Shown here in pieces: positions 24,986-32,761 of a stretch of DNA of 64,000 nucleotides. How positions within the stretch are numbered: position 1 is the stretch's first letter; each line of letters opens with the position of its first letter. The notes under the pieces were generated by a model. That model saw only the letters and a program-made list of their open reading frames with translations. It did not search any database and was not told the DNA's origin. The DNA is taken from NCBI GenBank assembly GCA_040752005.1, contig JBFMFX010000005.1:1-64000 (forward strand). Direction: 5' to 3'. A program made the position numbers and the translations under genes. The stretch is from RBG-16-66-20 sp040752005 (GTDB lineage: Bacteria > Pseudomonadota > Gammaproteobacteria > Burkholderiales > SG8-39).

Positions 24986-26691
24986 GCCGCCAGTCGCTCG
25001 CGGAGGAACTCGACCGCCGCGGCGAACGGCGTGTGCTGCGCGGCCGCGTCGCGCCGTCCCTTGTACTCCACCGTGCCGGCGGCAAGGCCGCGCTCCGAAA
25101 TCACGAACCGGTGCGGGATGCCGATCAGGTCCATGTCGGCGAAGAGCACGCCCGCGCGCTCCTCGCGATCCTCGAGCAGCACGTCGATGCCGGCCGCGGC
25201 GAGATCGCGGTACAGGCGCTCGGCGGCTTCGCGCACCGCGGCGTTCCGGGCGTAGCCGACCGGGACGACGCAGACCTCGAACGGTGCGATCGCGCGCGGG
25301 AACACGATGCCACGCTCGTCGTGGTTCTGCTCGATCGCCGCGGCGACGATGCGCGTGACGCCGATGCCGTAGCACCCCATCTCCATCGGCCGCGTGGCGC
25401 CTTTCTCGTCGAGAAAGGTCGCGTGCATCGCCTCGGAATACTTGGTGCGCAGCTGGAAGATGTGCCCGACCTCGATGCCACGCTCGACGCGCAGGCGCCC
25501 GCGGCCGTCGGGGCTGGGATCGCCCTCGACCACGTTGCGGATGTCGGCGACGATCGCAGGCTCGGCCAGGTCGCGCCCCCAGTTGACCCCAGTGAGGTGA
25601 AAGCCTTCCTTGTTCGCGCCGCAGACGAAGTCGGCCATCGCCGCCACGGTGCGGTCGGCGACGACGAGCGCGTCGGCGAGCCCGACCGGGCCGATGTAGC
25701 CGGGCCGGCTGCCGGTATGGCGCGCGATTTCCTCGTCGGTGGCGAACCGGAAAGGCGCGAGCCCGGGAACCTTCGCCACCTTGGTCTCGTTGAGCGTGTG
25801 ATCGCCGCGCACGAGCAGCAGCGCGAAGCGCCCGCCGGCAACGAGCGCGATCGCCTTCACCGTGCGCTCGATCGGGATCCCCAGCAGCGCGGCCACGTCG
25901 GCGCAGGTTTCGCGGCCCGGCGTCGGAACCTGGGCCATCGGCTCGCGCGGCGCCGGCCGCGGGCCCGGCGGCGCGAGCGCCTCCGCGAGCTCGACGTTCG
26001 CCGCGTAATCCGACTCCGGGCACCAGGCAATCGCGTCCTCGCCCGAATCGGCGAGGACGTGGAACTCGTGCGAGCCGGTGCCGCCGATCGCGCCTGGATC
26101 GGCGGCGACGGCGCGAAAGCGCAGGCCCAGTCGCGTGAAGATGCGCGAATAGGTGTCGTGCATGATGCGGTACTCGCGCTGCAGGTCCTCGAAGGTGGCA
26201 TGGAACGAATAGCCGTCCTTCATCACGAACTCGCGCGCGCGCATCACCCCGAATCGCGGCCGGATCTCGTCGCGGAACTTGGTCTGGATCTGGTACAGGT
26301 GCAACGGCAGCTGCCGGTAGCTGCGGATCTCGCGCCGCGCGATGTCGGTGATCACCTCCTCGTGCGTCGGGCCGAACAGAAAATCGCGCTGATGGCGATC
26401 CTTGATGCGCAGCATCTGCGGGCCGAACGCGTCCCAGCGGCCGCTCTCGATCCACAGCTCCGCCGGGATCACGCAGGGCATCAGCACTTCGAGCGCCCCC
26501 GCGCGGTTCATCTCCTCGCGGATGACGGCCTCCACCTTGCGCACCACGCGCAACCCGAGCGGCATCCAGGTGTACAGCCCCGAGCCCAGGCGCCGGATCA
26601 GGCCGGCGCGCAGCATCAGGCGGTGGCTGGCGAGCTCCGCCTCGGCGGGGGCTTCCTTGAGGGTGGCGAAGAAGAACTTCGAAGAACGCAT
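24982..26691 (-). CDS. proS: Prolyl-tRNA synthetase (bacterial type)
   Basis: The 569-residue class II enzyme starts MRSSKFFFATLKEAPAEAEL and includes motif 1-2 region (SGLYTWMPLGLRVVRK, RFGVMRAREFVMKDGYSFH), the INS cis-editing domain (about 225-400) and the anticodon-binding domain. The 569-residue length and INS domain mark the prokaryotic type. ATG 26689-26691 was chosen by family start; the frame extends upstream only because no stop intervenes. A minus-strand TAGAAT at 26768-26763 is a plausible -10. Confidence 0.97.
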   Translation of the reverse strand: MRSSKFFFATLKEAPAEAELASHRLMLRAGLIRRLGSGLYTWMPLGLRVVRKVEAVIREEMNRAGALEVLMPCVIPAELWIESGRWDAFGPQMLRIKDRHQRDFLFGPTHEEVITDIARREIRSYRQLPLHLYQIQTKFRDEIRPRFGVMRAREFVMKDGYSFHATFEDLQREYRIMHDTYSRIFTRLGLRFRAVAADPGAIGGTGSHEFHVLADSGEDAIAWCPESDYAANVELAEALAPPGPRPAPREPMAQVPTPGRETCADVAALLGIPIERTVKAIALVAGGRFALLLVRGDHTLNETKVAKVPGLAPFRFATDEEIARHTGSRPGYIGPVGLADALVVADRTVAAMADFVCGANKEGFHLTGVNWGRDLAEPAIVADIRNVVEGDPSPDGRGRLRVERGIEVGHIFQLRTKYSEAMHATFLDEKGATRPMEMGCYGIGVTRIVAAAIEQNHDERGIVFPRAIAPFEVCVVPVGYARNAAVREAAERLYRDLAAAGIDVLLEDREERAGVLFADMDLIGIPHRFVISERGLAAGTVEYKGRRDAAAQHTPFAAAVEFLRERLAA

Positions 26692-26785
26692 CGGCGAGTC
26701 CCTGCTGACGGCGGCGCGCGTGGCGTTGTCTTTGGCGCAACGCTGTGGAAAAATGCCGGACGATTCTAGCGTAGGTGGTGGCGCC

Positions 26786-27307
26786 ATGCTCGACAGAGAC
26801 GGCTACCGTCCGAACGTCGGCGTAATCCTCGCGAACGCGCACGACCGCGTGTTCTGGGGCAAGCGCACCAACCAGAACGCGTGGCAGTTTCCGCAGGGCG
26901 GCATCAATCCCGGCGAAAGCCCCGCCGAGGCCATGTTCCGCGAGCTCGAGGAGGAAACCGGCCTGCAGGCCCGGCATGTGCGCATTCTCGGGCGGACCCG
27001 CGACTGGCTGCGCTACGACGTGCCCGAGCGCTGGATGCGCCGCGAATGGCGCGGCACCTACCGCGGCCAGAAGCAGATCTGGTTTCTGCTTCGTCTCACC
27101 GGCCGCGACTGCGACGTGAAGCTGCGCGCGAGCCCGCATCCGGAGTTCGACGCCTGGTGCTGGCAGGACTACTGGGCGCCGCTCGATGCGGTGATCGAGT
27201 TCAAGCGCGAGGTCTACCGCCGGGCGCTCACCGAATTGCGGCCCTATCTGGAAGCGGACCGGCGCGGACGCGGCGGACGGCGCGAGCCGCTCGTTCGCTC
27301 GGGCTGA
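26786..27307 (+). CDS. rppH: RNA pyrophosphohydrolase
   Basis: The 173-residue Nudix enzyme has the signature from GGINPGESPAEAMFREL through EEETGL, and the RppH features MLDRDGYRPNVGVILANA, NAWQFPQGG and WRGTYRGQKQIWFL. It removes pyrophosphate from mRNA 5' ends, starting decay. It is divergent from proS, as in many betaproteobacteria, and followed by a CBS protein gene. Confidence 0.96.
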   Translation: MLDRDGYRPNVGVILANAHDRVFWGKRTNQNAWQFPQGGINPGESPAEAMFRELEEETGLQARHVRILGRTRDWLRYDVPERWMRREWRGTYRGQKQIWFLLRLTGRDCDVKLRASPHPEFDAWCWQDYWAPLDAVIEFKREVYRRALTELRPYLEADRRGRGGRREPLVRSG

Positions 27308-27318
27308 CGGACGGCGCC

Positions 27319-27957
27319 GTGGCGCGGGCCCCGCAGCGCGAGTACCAACCTCTGCCGATCCGGGAGCTGGGCGAGGGCGCGGGCTATCGCCGGCCGACCC
27401 AGCCGCAGCCGGCGCGCGTGACACTGGAGTCGCCGGCGCGCGAAGTGATGACCGATCTGGCGCGCACCAGCCCCGCCACCATTCGGCCGCAGGCGCCGAT
27501 CGAGGGCGCCAACCATTCCATGATCTCGCGCGGCGTGCGCCTGCTGCTGGTGGTGGACGAGCGCGACACGGTGCTCGGGGTGATCACCGCGACGGACATC
27601 CTCGGCGAGCGGGCGCTGCGCGTCGCCACCGAGCGCGGGCTGAAGCGCAGCGACCTTACGGTGGCCGACATCATGACGCCGGCGGCGCAGGTGGAGGTGC
27701 TACAGTTCAGCGACGTCGAGACGGCGCGCGTCGGGCACGTGCTGGAGACGCTGCGCCGCGCCGGCCGCCAGCACGCGCTGGTGGTGGACTACGACACGGT
27801 GCCGGCGCGCGGGCTGCTCGAGGCGCCGGGCAGGCGGGCGATGGTGCGCGGCATCTACTCGATCTCGCAGATCGCGCGCCAGCTCGGCGTGGCGGTGGAG
27901 CCCGGCGCGGCGGTCGCGCGCACCTTCTCCGAGATAGAATCGGCGCTTGGTCACTAG
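27319..27957 (+). CDS. CBS domain-containing protein
   Basis: The 212-residue soluble protein has two CBS motifs: about 35-95 (REVMTDLARTSPATIRPQAP, RLLLVVDERDTVLGVITATD) and about 115-190 (TVADIMTPAAQVEVLQFSDV, VRGIYSISQIARQLG). CBS pairs sense adenosine nucleotides and control attached or partner proteins; no effector domain is present, so it is an orphan sensor. GTG 27319 follows rppH by 11 bases. Confidence 0.8.
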   Translation: MARAPQREYQPLPIRELGEGAGYRRPTQPQPARVTLESPAREVMTDLARTSPATIRPQAPIEGANHSMISRGVRLLLVVDERDTVLGVITATDILGERALRVATERGLKRSDLTVADIMTPAAQVEVLQFSDVETARVGHVLETLRRAGRQHALVVDYDTVPARGLLEAPGRRAMVRGIYSISQIARQLGVAVEPGAAVARTFSEIESALGH

Positions 27958-27976
27958 GCGCCGGGCGCCGCCCGGC

Positions 27977-27999
27977 CCCGATAGACGGTCGCTATCGGG
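27977..27999. other. Perfect 8-bp hairpin between the CBS gene and rubrerythrin
   Basis: CCCGATAG (27977-27984) and CTATCGGG (27992-27999) are exact inverted repeats around a 7-base loop. It lies 20 bases after the CBS stop and 81 before rubrerythrin. No T-run follows, so it may be a Rho-dependent end structure or an operator for the rubrerythrin promoter. Confidence 0.35.
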
Positions 28000-28080
28000 A
28001 TCATCGCGACAAACGATTTGCCGGCCGGCGCCCGCGCCCTTACGTTTGCGTCTACCGTTTCCACGACGAAGGAGGCAAAA

Positions 28081-28503
28081 GTGAAATCGCTCAAAGGAAC
28101 CAAGACTCACGAGAACCTGAAGCACGCGTTCGCCGGCGAGTCGCAGGCGAACCGCCGCTACCTCTACTTCGCCGCCAAGGCGGACGTCGAGGGCCAGAAC
28201 GACGTCGCCGCGCTGTTCCGCTCCACCGCCGAGGGCGAGACCGGACACGCGCACGGCCACCTGGAGTACCTGGAGCAGGTCGGCGATCCGGCCACCGGCA
28301 TGCCGATCGGGCGCACGCGCCAGAACCTGGCCGCGGCGGTCGCCGGCGAGACCTACGAGTACACCGACATGTACCCGGGCATGGCGAAGACGGCGCGCGA
28401 GGAGGGGTTTCCCGAAATCGCCGACTGGTTCGAGACGCTGGCCAAGGCGGAGCGCTCGCACGCCAACCGCTTCCAGAAGGCGCTGGACGCGCTGCAGGAC
28501 TGA
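28081..28503 (+). CDS. Rubrerythrin (diiron domain only)
   Basis: The 140-residue ferritin-like protein has the diiron ligand pattern of rubrerythrin: FAGESQANRRYLYFA, TAEGETGHAHGHLEYL, VAGETYEYTDMYPGM and AKAERSHANRF. The C-terminal rubredoxin domain of classical rubrerythrin is missing, so it is a sulerythrin-type protein. It likely reduces hydrogen peroxide with electrons from an unknown donor. Start GTG 28081 has a strong Shine-Dalgarno (AAGGAGG). Its TGA overlaps the next start as TGATG. Confidence 0.93.
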   Translation: MKSLKGTKTHENLKHAFAGESQANRRYLYFAAKADVEGQNDVAALFRSTAEGETGHAHGHLEYLEQVGDPATGMPIGRTRQNLAAAVAGETYEYTDMYPGMAKTAREEGFPEIADWFETLAKAERSHANRFQKALDALQD

Positions 28504-29084
28504 TGCCGAAGATCCAGCGCGACAGTCTGCTGACGCTGGAGGCCTACGCCCGGGAGCGGAACGCCTTCCGCTCCCGGGTCATCGAGCACAAGAAGGCGCG
28601 CACGGTGCACCTGGGCGAGCATCTGACGCTCGTCTTCGAGGACGAGCTGACGATCCGTTACCAGGTACAGGAGATGCTGCGCATCGAACGCCTGTTCGAG
28701 GAGGGGGACATCCAGGCAGAACTGGATGTCTACAATCCGCTCGTCCCGGATGGCACCAACCTCAAGGCGACCCTGATGATCGAGTATGAAGATCCGGTGG
28801 AGCGGCGCGCGCGCCTCGTCGAGCTGCGCGGGATCGAGGACCGCGTCTGGGTGCAGGTCGAGGGCGGCGAGCGCGTGTACGCAATCGCCGACGAGGATCT
28901 GGAGCGCGAGACCGACGAGAAGACCTCGGCGGTGCATTTCCTGCGCTTCGAGCTGAACGAAGCCGACCGGCGCGCGTTGAAAGCGGGCGCCGGACTCACG
29001 ATCGGCGTGGACCACCCGCACTATCGGGCCGTGACGGAGGTTTCGGCCGAGACCCGCGCGGCGCTCGCGGCGGACCTGCTGTAG
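28503..29084 (+). CDS. DUF3501 family protein
   Basis: The 193-residue soluble protein matches DUF3501: MPKIQRDSLLTLEAYARERN, VIEHKKARTVHLGEHLTLVF, YQVQEMLRIERLFEEGDIQ and NPLVPDGTNLKATLMIEY. Its function is not established. It is translationally coupled to rubrerythrin, and this pair usually travels with an HdrD/GlpC-like iron-sulfur oxidoreductase, which is not seen here. Confidence 0.88.
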   Translation: MPKIQRDSLLTLEAYARERNAFRSRVIEHKKARTVHLGEHLTLVFEDELTIRYQVQEMLRIERLFEEGDIQAELDVYNPLVPDGTNLKATLMIEYEDPVERRARLVELRGIEDRVWVQVEGGERVYAIADEDLERETDEKTSAVHFLRFELNEADRRALKAGAGLTIGVDHPHYRAVTEVSAETRAALAADLL

Positions 29085-29089
29085 CGCCG

Positions 29090-29653
29090 ATGCGGCGCCT
29101 CGCGTCGCTCGCCGCTGCGGCGCTGGTCGGCGCGCAGGTGCTCGCGCAACCGACGCAGACGCTGCCCGGACAGGCGCCCGGGTCGAAATCCGACTGGGAG
29201 CGCGAGCAGGAGGAGCGCGACTTCCGCGAAGCGGCGGTGAAGCTTCCGCCCTTCTTCCGGGAGGAGGATCTGATCGAGTTCCGGGCTGCGCCCACGACAA
29301 GCTTTCGCTTCTACGTTGATCGGGCGTCGCTTTCGGTGGGCGAAGACGGCGTGGTCCGCTACACGCTCGTCGCGCGCAGCCCGCAGGGCGCCGAGAACGT
29401 CACTTACGAGGGCATCCGCTGCAAGACGGGACTTTACCGGGTGTACGCGCTCGGCCAGCGTGACCGCAGCTGGAAGCCGGTGAACCTCGACTGGCGGCCG
29501 ACAGACAAGCTGTGGACGCGCGTACTGCGGAGCGAATACTTCTGTCCGATGCATCGCCCCATCTATACGGCGGCCGAAGGACTGGACGCGCTTCGCCGCG
29601 GCGGGCATCCGGAGCGCGACAACTGGGGCGCCGGCGGCACCGGGGTGCGATAG
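29090..29653 (+). CDS. CNP1-like family protein
   Basis: The 187-residue precursor has a signal peptide ending near AQVLAQ and the CNP1-like region DWEREQEERDFREAAVKLPPFF, then RFYVDRASLSVGEDGVVRYT and FCPMHRPIYTAAEGL. The family name comes from a cryptic neisserial protein; its function is unknown. It is predicted periplasmic. A gene of this family next to proB/obgE and rppH is common in betaproteobacteria. Confidence 0.85.
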   Translation: MRRLASLAAAALVGAQVLAQPTQTLPGQAPGSKSDWEREQEERDFREAAVKLPPFFREEDLIEFRAAPTTSFRFYVDRASLSVGEDGVVRYTLVARSPQGAENVTYEGIRCKTGLYRVYALGQRDRSWKPVNLDWRPTDKLWTRVLRSEYFCPMHRPIYTAAEGLDALRRGGHPERDNWGAGGTGVR

Positions 29654-29682
29654 CTCCCGCCCGCCTCGCGCTCGGCGAAGGG

Positions 29683-29887
29683 TCAGTCTGCGCCGTAGCT
29701 GCGTCCTGCTACAGCAGGACCAGATTGTGGCTGCGAATAACGTTGGGCTTCGCCAAACGTCAGTCTGCGCCGCAATTGAGTGCTGCTAAAGCAGCAGGCG
29801 GCGTTGTGGCTCCGAATAACGTTGGGCTTCGCCAAACGTTAGTCTCCGCCGCAATTGAGTGCTGCTAAAGCAGCACTAAATTGTCTC
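29683..29887. repeat. Tandem 77-79 bp hairpin repeat, about 2.6 copies
   Basis: Copies begin at 29683 (77 bp), 29760 (79 bp) and 29839 (partial, to about 29887). Each has two inverted repeats: one of the form GTGCTGCT-AA-AGCAGCAC, and one around GTTGGGCTTCGCCAAAC. In copy 1 the first stem is GTCCTGCT/AGCAGGAC, a C-G pair where copy 3 has G-C, so the stem rather than the sequence is kept. The third copy contains the proB stop codon (TAG, minus strand 29867-29865) at the hairpin tip. The block lies between converging CNP1 and proB and could act as a two-way terminator or a REP-like element. Confidence 0.85.
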
Positions 29888-30998
29888 GGTGGATGAGCTC
29901 GGGCTCGTCCACGTAGCCGAGAACGGCCTCGATCTCGCCCGAAGGCCGGCCCATGATCTGTCGCGTCTCGGCGGACGAATAGTTGATCAGTCCGCGCGCG
30001 ATCTCGCGCCCATAGGGGTCGTCGCAGGCGACCACCGCGCCGCGCTCGAACTCCCCGCTCACCTCGCGCACGCCGATCGGCAGCAGACTCTTGCCGTCGC
30101 GCACGAGCGCGCGCACTGCGCCGGCGTCGAGCTTCAGGCGCCCGGCGACGTTGAGGTGGTCGGCAAGCCACTGCTTGCGCGCCGCCAGCGGCACGGTCTG
30201 CGCCGTGAGCAGCGTTCCGATCGGCTCGCCGCGCGCCAGGCGCAGCAGCACATCGGGCTCCGCGCCCGAGGCGATCACGGTGTGCGCGCCGCTGCGCGCC
30301 GCGCGCTTGGCGGCGAGCACCTTGGTGATCATGCCGCCCCGGCCGACGCGCGTGCCGGCGCCGCCCGCGATCTCCTCGAGCCGCGGATCGCCCGCGCTCG
30401 CCTGCGCAACGAGGCGTGCCGACGGATCGCGCCGGGGATCGGCGTCGTAGAGGCCTTCCTGATCGGTGAGGATGACGAGCACGTCGGCCTCGATCAGGTT
30501 GGTGACCAGCGCGGCGAGCGTGTCGTTGTCGCCGAAGCGGATCTCCTCGGTGACGACGGTATCGTTCTCGTTGACCACGGGGATGACGCCGAGCGCGAGC
30601 AGCGTACGCAACGTCGAGCGCGCGTTGAGGTAGCGCTCGCGATCGGCCAGGTCGGCATGCGTCAGCAGCACCTGCGCGGTTGCCAGCCCGTGCTCGCGAA
30701 AGCACGACTCGTAGCACTGCGCAAGGCCCATCTGCCCCACCGCGGCGGCAGCCTGCAGCTCGTGCACCGCCCGCGGCCGCCGCGTCCAGCCGAGCCGCTG
30801 CATCCCTTCCGCAATCGCGCCGCTGGACACCAGCACGCAGCGCTTGCCCATCGCACGCAGCCCGGCGACCTGCTTCGCCCAGCGCGCAATCGCGGCCGCG
30901 TCCAGCCCGCGGCCCTCGTTGGTCACGAGCGAGGAGCCGACTTTGACCACCAGCGTGGCGGCGTCGGCCACCGGATGCGCAACGGCGTTAGGCGGCAC
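29865..30998 (-). CDS. proB: Glutamate 5-kinase
   Basis: The 377-residue enzyme has the amino acid kinase fold (TLVVKVGSSLVTNEGRGLD, GVIPVVNENDTVVTEEIRFGDND, RVGRGGMITKVLAAKRAA) and the C-terminal PUA domain (about 285-377, SGEFERGAVVACDDPYGREI). It makes glutamyl phosphate, the first step to proline, and is normally inhibited by proline. GTG 30996-30998 overlaps the end of obgE by 11 bases and gives the usual length. The last residues are encoded by the tandem repeat that follows. Confidence 0.95.
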   Translation of the reverse strand: MPPNAVAHPVADAATLVVKVGSSLVTNEGRGLDAAAIARWAKQVAGLRAMGKRCVLVSSGAIAEGMQRLGWTRRPRAVHELQAAAAVGQMGLAQCYESCFREHGLATAQVLLTHADLADRERYLNARSTLRTLLALGVIPVVNENDTVVTEEIRFGDNDTLAALVTNLIEADVLVILTDQEGLYDADPRRDPSARLVAQASAGDPRLEEIAGGAGTRVGRGGMITKVLAAKRAARSGAHTVIASGAEPDVLLRLARGEPIGTLLTAQTVPLAARKQWLADHLNVAGRLKLDAGAVRALVRDGKSLLPIGVREVSGEFERGAVVACDDPYGREIARGLINYSSAETRQIMGRPSGEIEAVLGYVDEPELIHRDNLVLL

Positions 30999-32028
30999 GG
31001 CGCGCCTCGCGCGCTGCGCGCGCCTCAGGGGTGGCGGCAAGGAAACGGTACGCCGCCGCGCAGACTTCGCGGCAGCCGGCGCCGGTCAGCGCCGAAACGA
31101 CGAACCACGCCCCCTTCCAGTGCAGTCTGCGCACCAGGGCGCGCGCGCGCGCCTCGGCGTCCGGCAGCGCGTCGGCCTTGTTGAACACCAGCCAGCGTGG
31201 TTTGCGCGCAAGCATCGCGTCGTACTTGCGCAGTTCCGCTGCGATGGCGCGCACGCCGCGCGCCGGATCGCTGCCGTCGGCGGGCGCCAGATCCACCAGG
31301 TGCAGCAGCAGCCGCGTGCGAGCGAGGTGGCGCAAGAACTGGTGCCCGAGTCCGGCGCCCTCGGCCGCGCCCTCGATCAGGCCCGGAATGTCGGCGATGA
31401 CGAAGGAAGCGTCGTGGGCGATGCGCACCACGCCGAGCGACGGGTTCAGCGTCGTGAAGGGATAGTCGGCCACTTTCGGGCGCGCCGCGGACACCGCGCG
31501 CAGGAAGGTGGACTTGCCGGCATTCGGCAGGCCGAGAAGCCCGACGTCGGCAAGCAGCCGGAGTTCCAGCGCCAGCTCGCGCGATTCGCCCGGTTCGCCG
31601 CGGGTGAACTGGCGCGGGGCGCGGTTGATGCTCGACTTGAAGTGCAGATTGCCCAGTCCGCCGCGCCCGCCGCGCGCGACCAGCGCGCGCTCGCCGTCGC
31701 GCGCAAGATCCGCGAGCAGCTCGCCGGTTGTCGCGTCCCGCGCCAGCGTGCCCACCGGCACGCGCAGCTCCAGGTCCCGCCCGGCGCGCCCGTACTGGTC
31801 GGCGCCGCGGCCGTTCTCGCCGTTCTCGGCGCGATGCACGCGCGCATAGCGGTAGTCCACCAGCGTGTTGATGTTGCGGTCGGCAACCAGCCAGATGCTG
31901 CCACCGCGGCCGCCGTCGCCGCCCGCGGGGCCGCCGCGCGGCACATACTTTTCGCGCCGGAACGCGGCGCAGCCGTCGCCGCCCTTGCCGGCGTGAACCG
32001 TGATGCGCGCTTCGTCGATGAACTTCAT
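30988..32028 (-). CDS. obgE: Obg GTPase
   Basis: The 346-residue protein has the glycine-rich Obg fold (MKFIDEARITVHAGKGGDGC, about 1-158) and a G domain with GLPNAGKSTFL, DIPGLIEGAAEGAGLGHQFL and FNKAD. It lacks the extra C-terminal domain of E. coli ObgE. It works in 50S assembly and stress signalling. It follows rpmA across a terminator-like hairpin at 32034-32064, so only part of rplU-rpmA transcription may reach it. Confidence 0.96.
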   Translation of the reverse strand: MKFIDEARITVHAGKGGDGCAAFRREKYVPRGGPAGGDGGRGGSIWLVADRNINTLVDYRYARVHRAENGENGRGADQYGRAGRDLELRVPVGTLARDATTGELLADLARDGERALVARGGRGGLGNLHFKSSINRAPRQFTRGEPGESRELALELRLLADVGLLGLPNAGKSTFLRAVSAARPKVADYPFTTLNPSLGVVRIAHDASFVIADIPGLIEGAAEGAGLGHQFLRHLARTRLLLHLVDLAPADGSDPARGVRAIAAELRKYDAMLARKPRWLVFNKADALPDAEARARALVRRLHWKGAWFVVSALTGAGCREVCAAAYRFLAATPEARAAREARRAA

Positions 32029-32033
32029 GAAGT

Positions 32034-32064
32034 AAAAAGCCCCGCCGACTCCGGCGGGGCTTTT
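32034..32064. terminator. Bidirectional terminator between rpmA and obgE
   Basis: The stem GCCCCGCC/GGCGGGGC is flanked by an A-run on the left and TTTT on the right, so it reads as a Rho-independent terminator on either strand. On the minus strand it lies after rpmA and 6 bases before the obgE ATG. It probably lowers obgE-proB expression relative to the ribosomal proteins. Confidence 0.8.
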
Positions 32065-32084
32065 CGTCCGGAGCCGGTCGGCGG

Positions 32085-32342
32085 CTAGGCCGGCACCACG
32101 CTCACGGTCTTGCGCTCATGTACGCCGCTTTCGCCGTACACTACGCGCCCGGCGATGCGCGCGTAGAGCGTGTGGTCGCGGCCGACGCCGACGTTGTCGC
32201 CGGCGCGTACCACCGTGCCGCGCTGGCGCACGAGGATTTGTCCGGCGTTGACCTTTTCACCGCCGTAGACCTTGATGCCGAGGCGCTTGGCCTGCGAATC
32301 ACGCCCGTTGCGGGAACTGCCGCCCGCCTTCTTGTGTGCCAT
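32085..32342 (-). CDS. rpmA: 50S ribosomal protein L27
   Basis: The 85-residue protein begins MAHKKAGGSSRNGRDSQAKR and includes GGEKVNAGQILVRQRGT, fully typical of L27, whose N-terminal tail reaches the peptidyl-transferase centre. The start residues show no Firmicute-style N-terminal extension. It follows rplU by 19 bases. Confidence 0.97.
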   Translation of the reverse strand: MAHKKAGGSSRNGRDSQAKRLGIKVYGGEKVNAGQILVRQRGTVVRAGDNVGVGRDHTLYARIAGRVVYGESGVHERKTVSVVPA

Positions 32343-32361
32343 GGTCGCTCCTTGTTCCGCC

Positions 32362-32676
32362 TCAGGCGCCGACGATGCCCTCGATGCGCACCTCGGTATA
32401 GGGCTGCCGGTGTCCCTGGCTTTTTTGCGAGTGCTTGCGCCGGCGCAGCTTGAAGATGCGCACCTTCTCGCCGCGGCCGTGCCCGAGCACCGTCGCGGTC
32501 ACCGAGGCGCCAGGCACGAACGGCGCGCCGACGCGCGCCGCCTCGCCCTCGCCCACGAGCAGCACCTTGTCGAACGACACGCTCGCGCCCACTTCGGCCG
32601 CGAGCGCCTCGACGCGGATGCGCTCGCCGGCGCTCACGCGGTACTGCTTGCCGCCCGCCTGAATGACTGCGTACAT
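32362..32676 (-). CDS. rplU: 50S ribosomal protein L21
   Basis: The 104-residue protein begins MYAVIQAGGKQYRVSAGERIRVE and ends with KLRRRKHSQKSQGHRQPYTEV, the L21 signature. It opens the rplU-rpmA-obgE-proB operon on the minus strand, driven by the consensus-like promoter at 32709-32738. Confidence 0.97.
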   Translation of the reverse strand: MYAVIQAGGKQYRVSAGERIRVEALAAEVGASVSFDKVLLVGEGEAARVGAPFVPGASVTATVLGHGRGEKVRIFKLRRRKHSQKSQGHRQPYTEVRIEGIVGA

Positions 32677-32708
32677 GATTCCTCGAGGTCGAACCGGAAA
32701 GGCCTGAA

Positions 32709-32738
32709 ATTATAGAGGAATCGGGAAACGCGCGTCAA
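32709..32738 (-). promoter_or_regulatory. Sigma-70-type promoter of rplU-rpmA
   Basis: On the minus strand TTGACG (32738-32733) and TATAAT (32714-32709) are separated by 18 bases. Transcription would start near 32702, about 26 bases before rplU. This is one of the best promoters in the window, as expected for ribosomal protein genes. Confidence 0.75.
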
Positions 32739-32761
32739 AACCCTGTGATAACTTTCGTGCC

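Noticed and set aside
24392..27424. Minus-strand open frame of 1010 codons as a single protein
   Set aside because: Only the last 197 codons (from GTG 24985) are a real gene; the rest is an off-frame reading of proS and an antisense reading of rppH.
29683..29887. CRISPR array
   Set aside because: The copies are direct tandem units with no unique spacers, and no cas genes are in the window.
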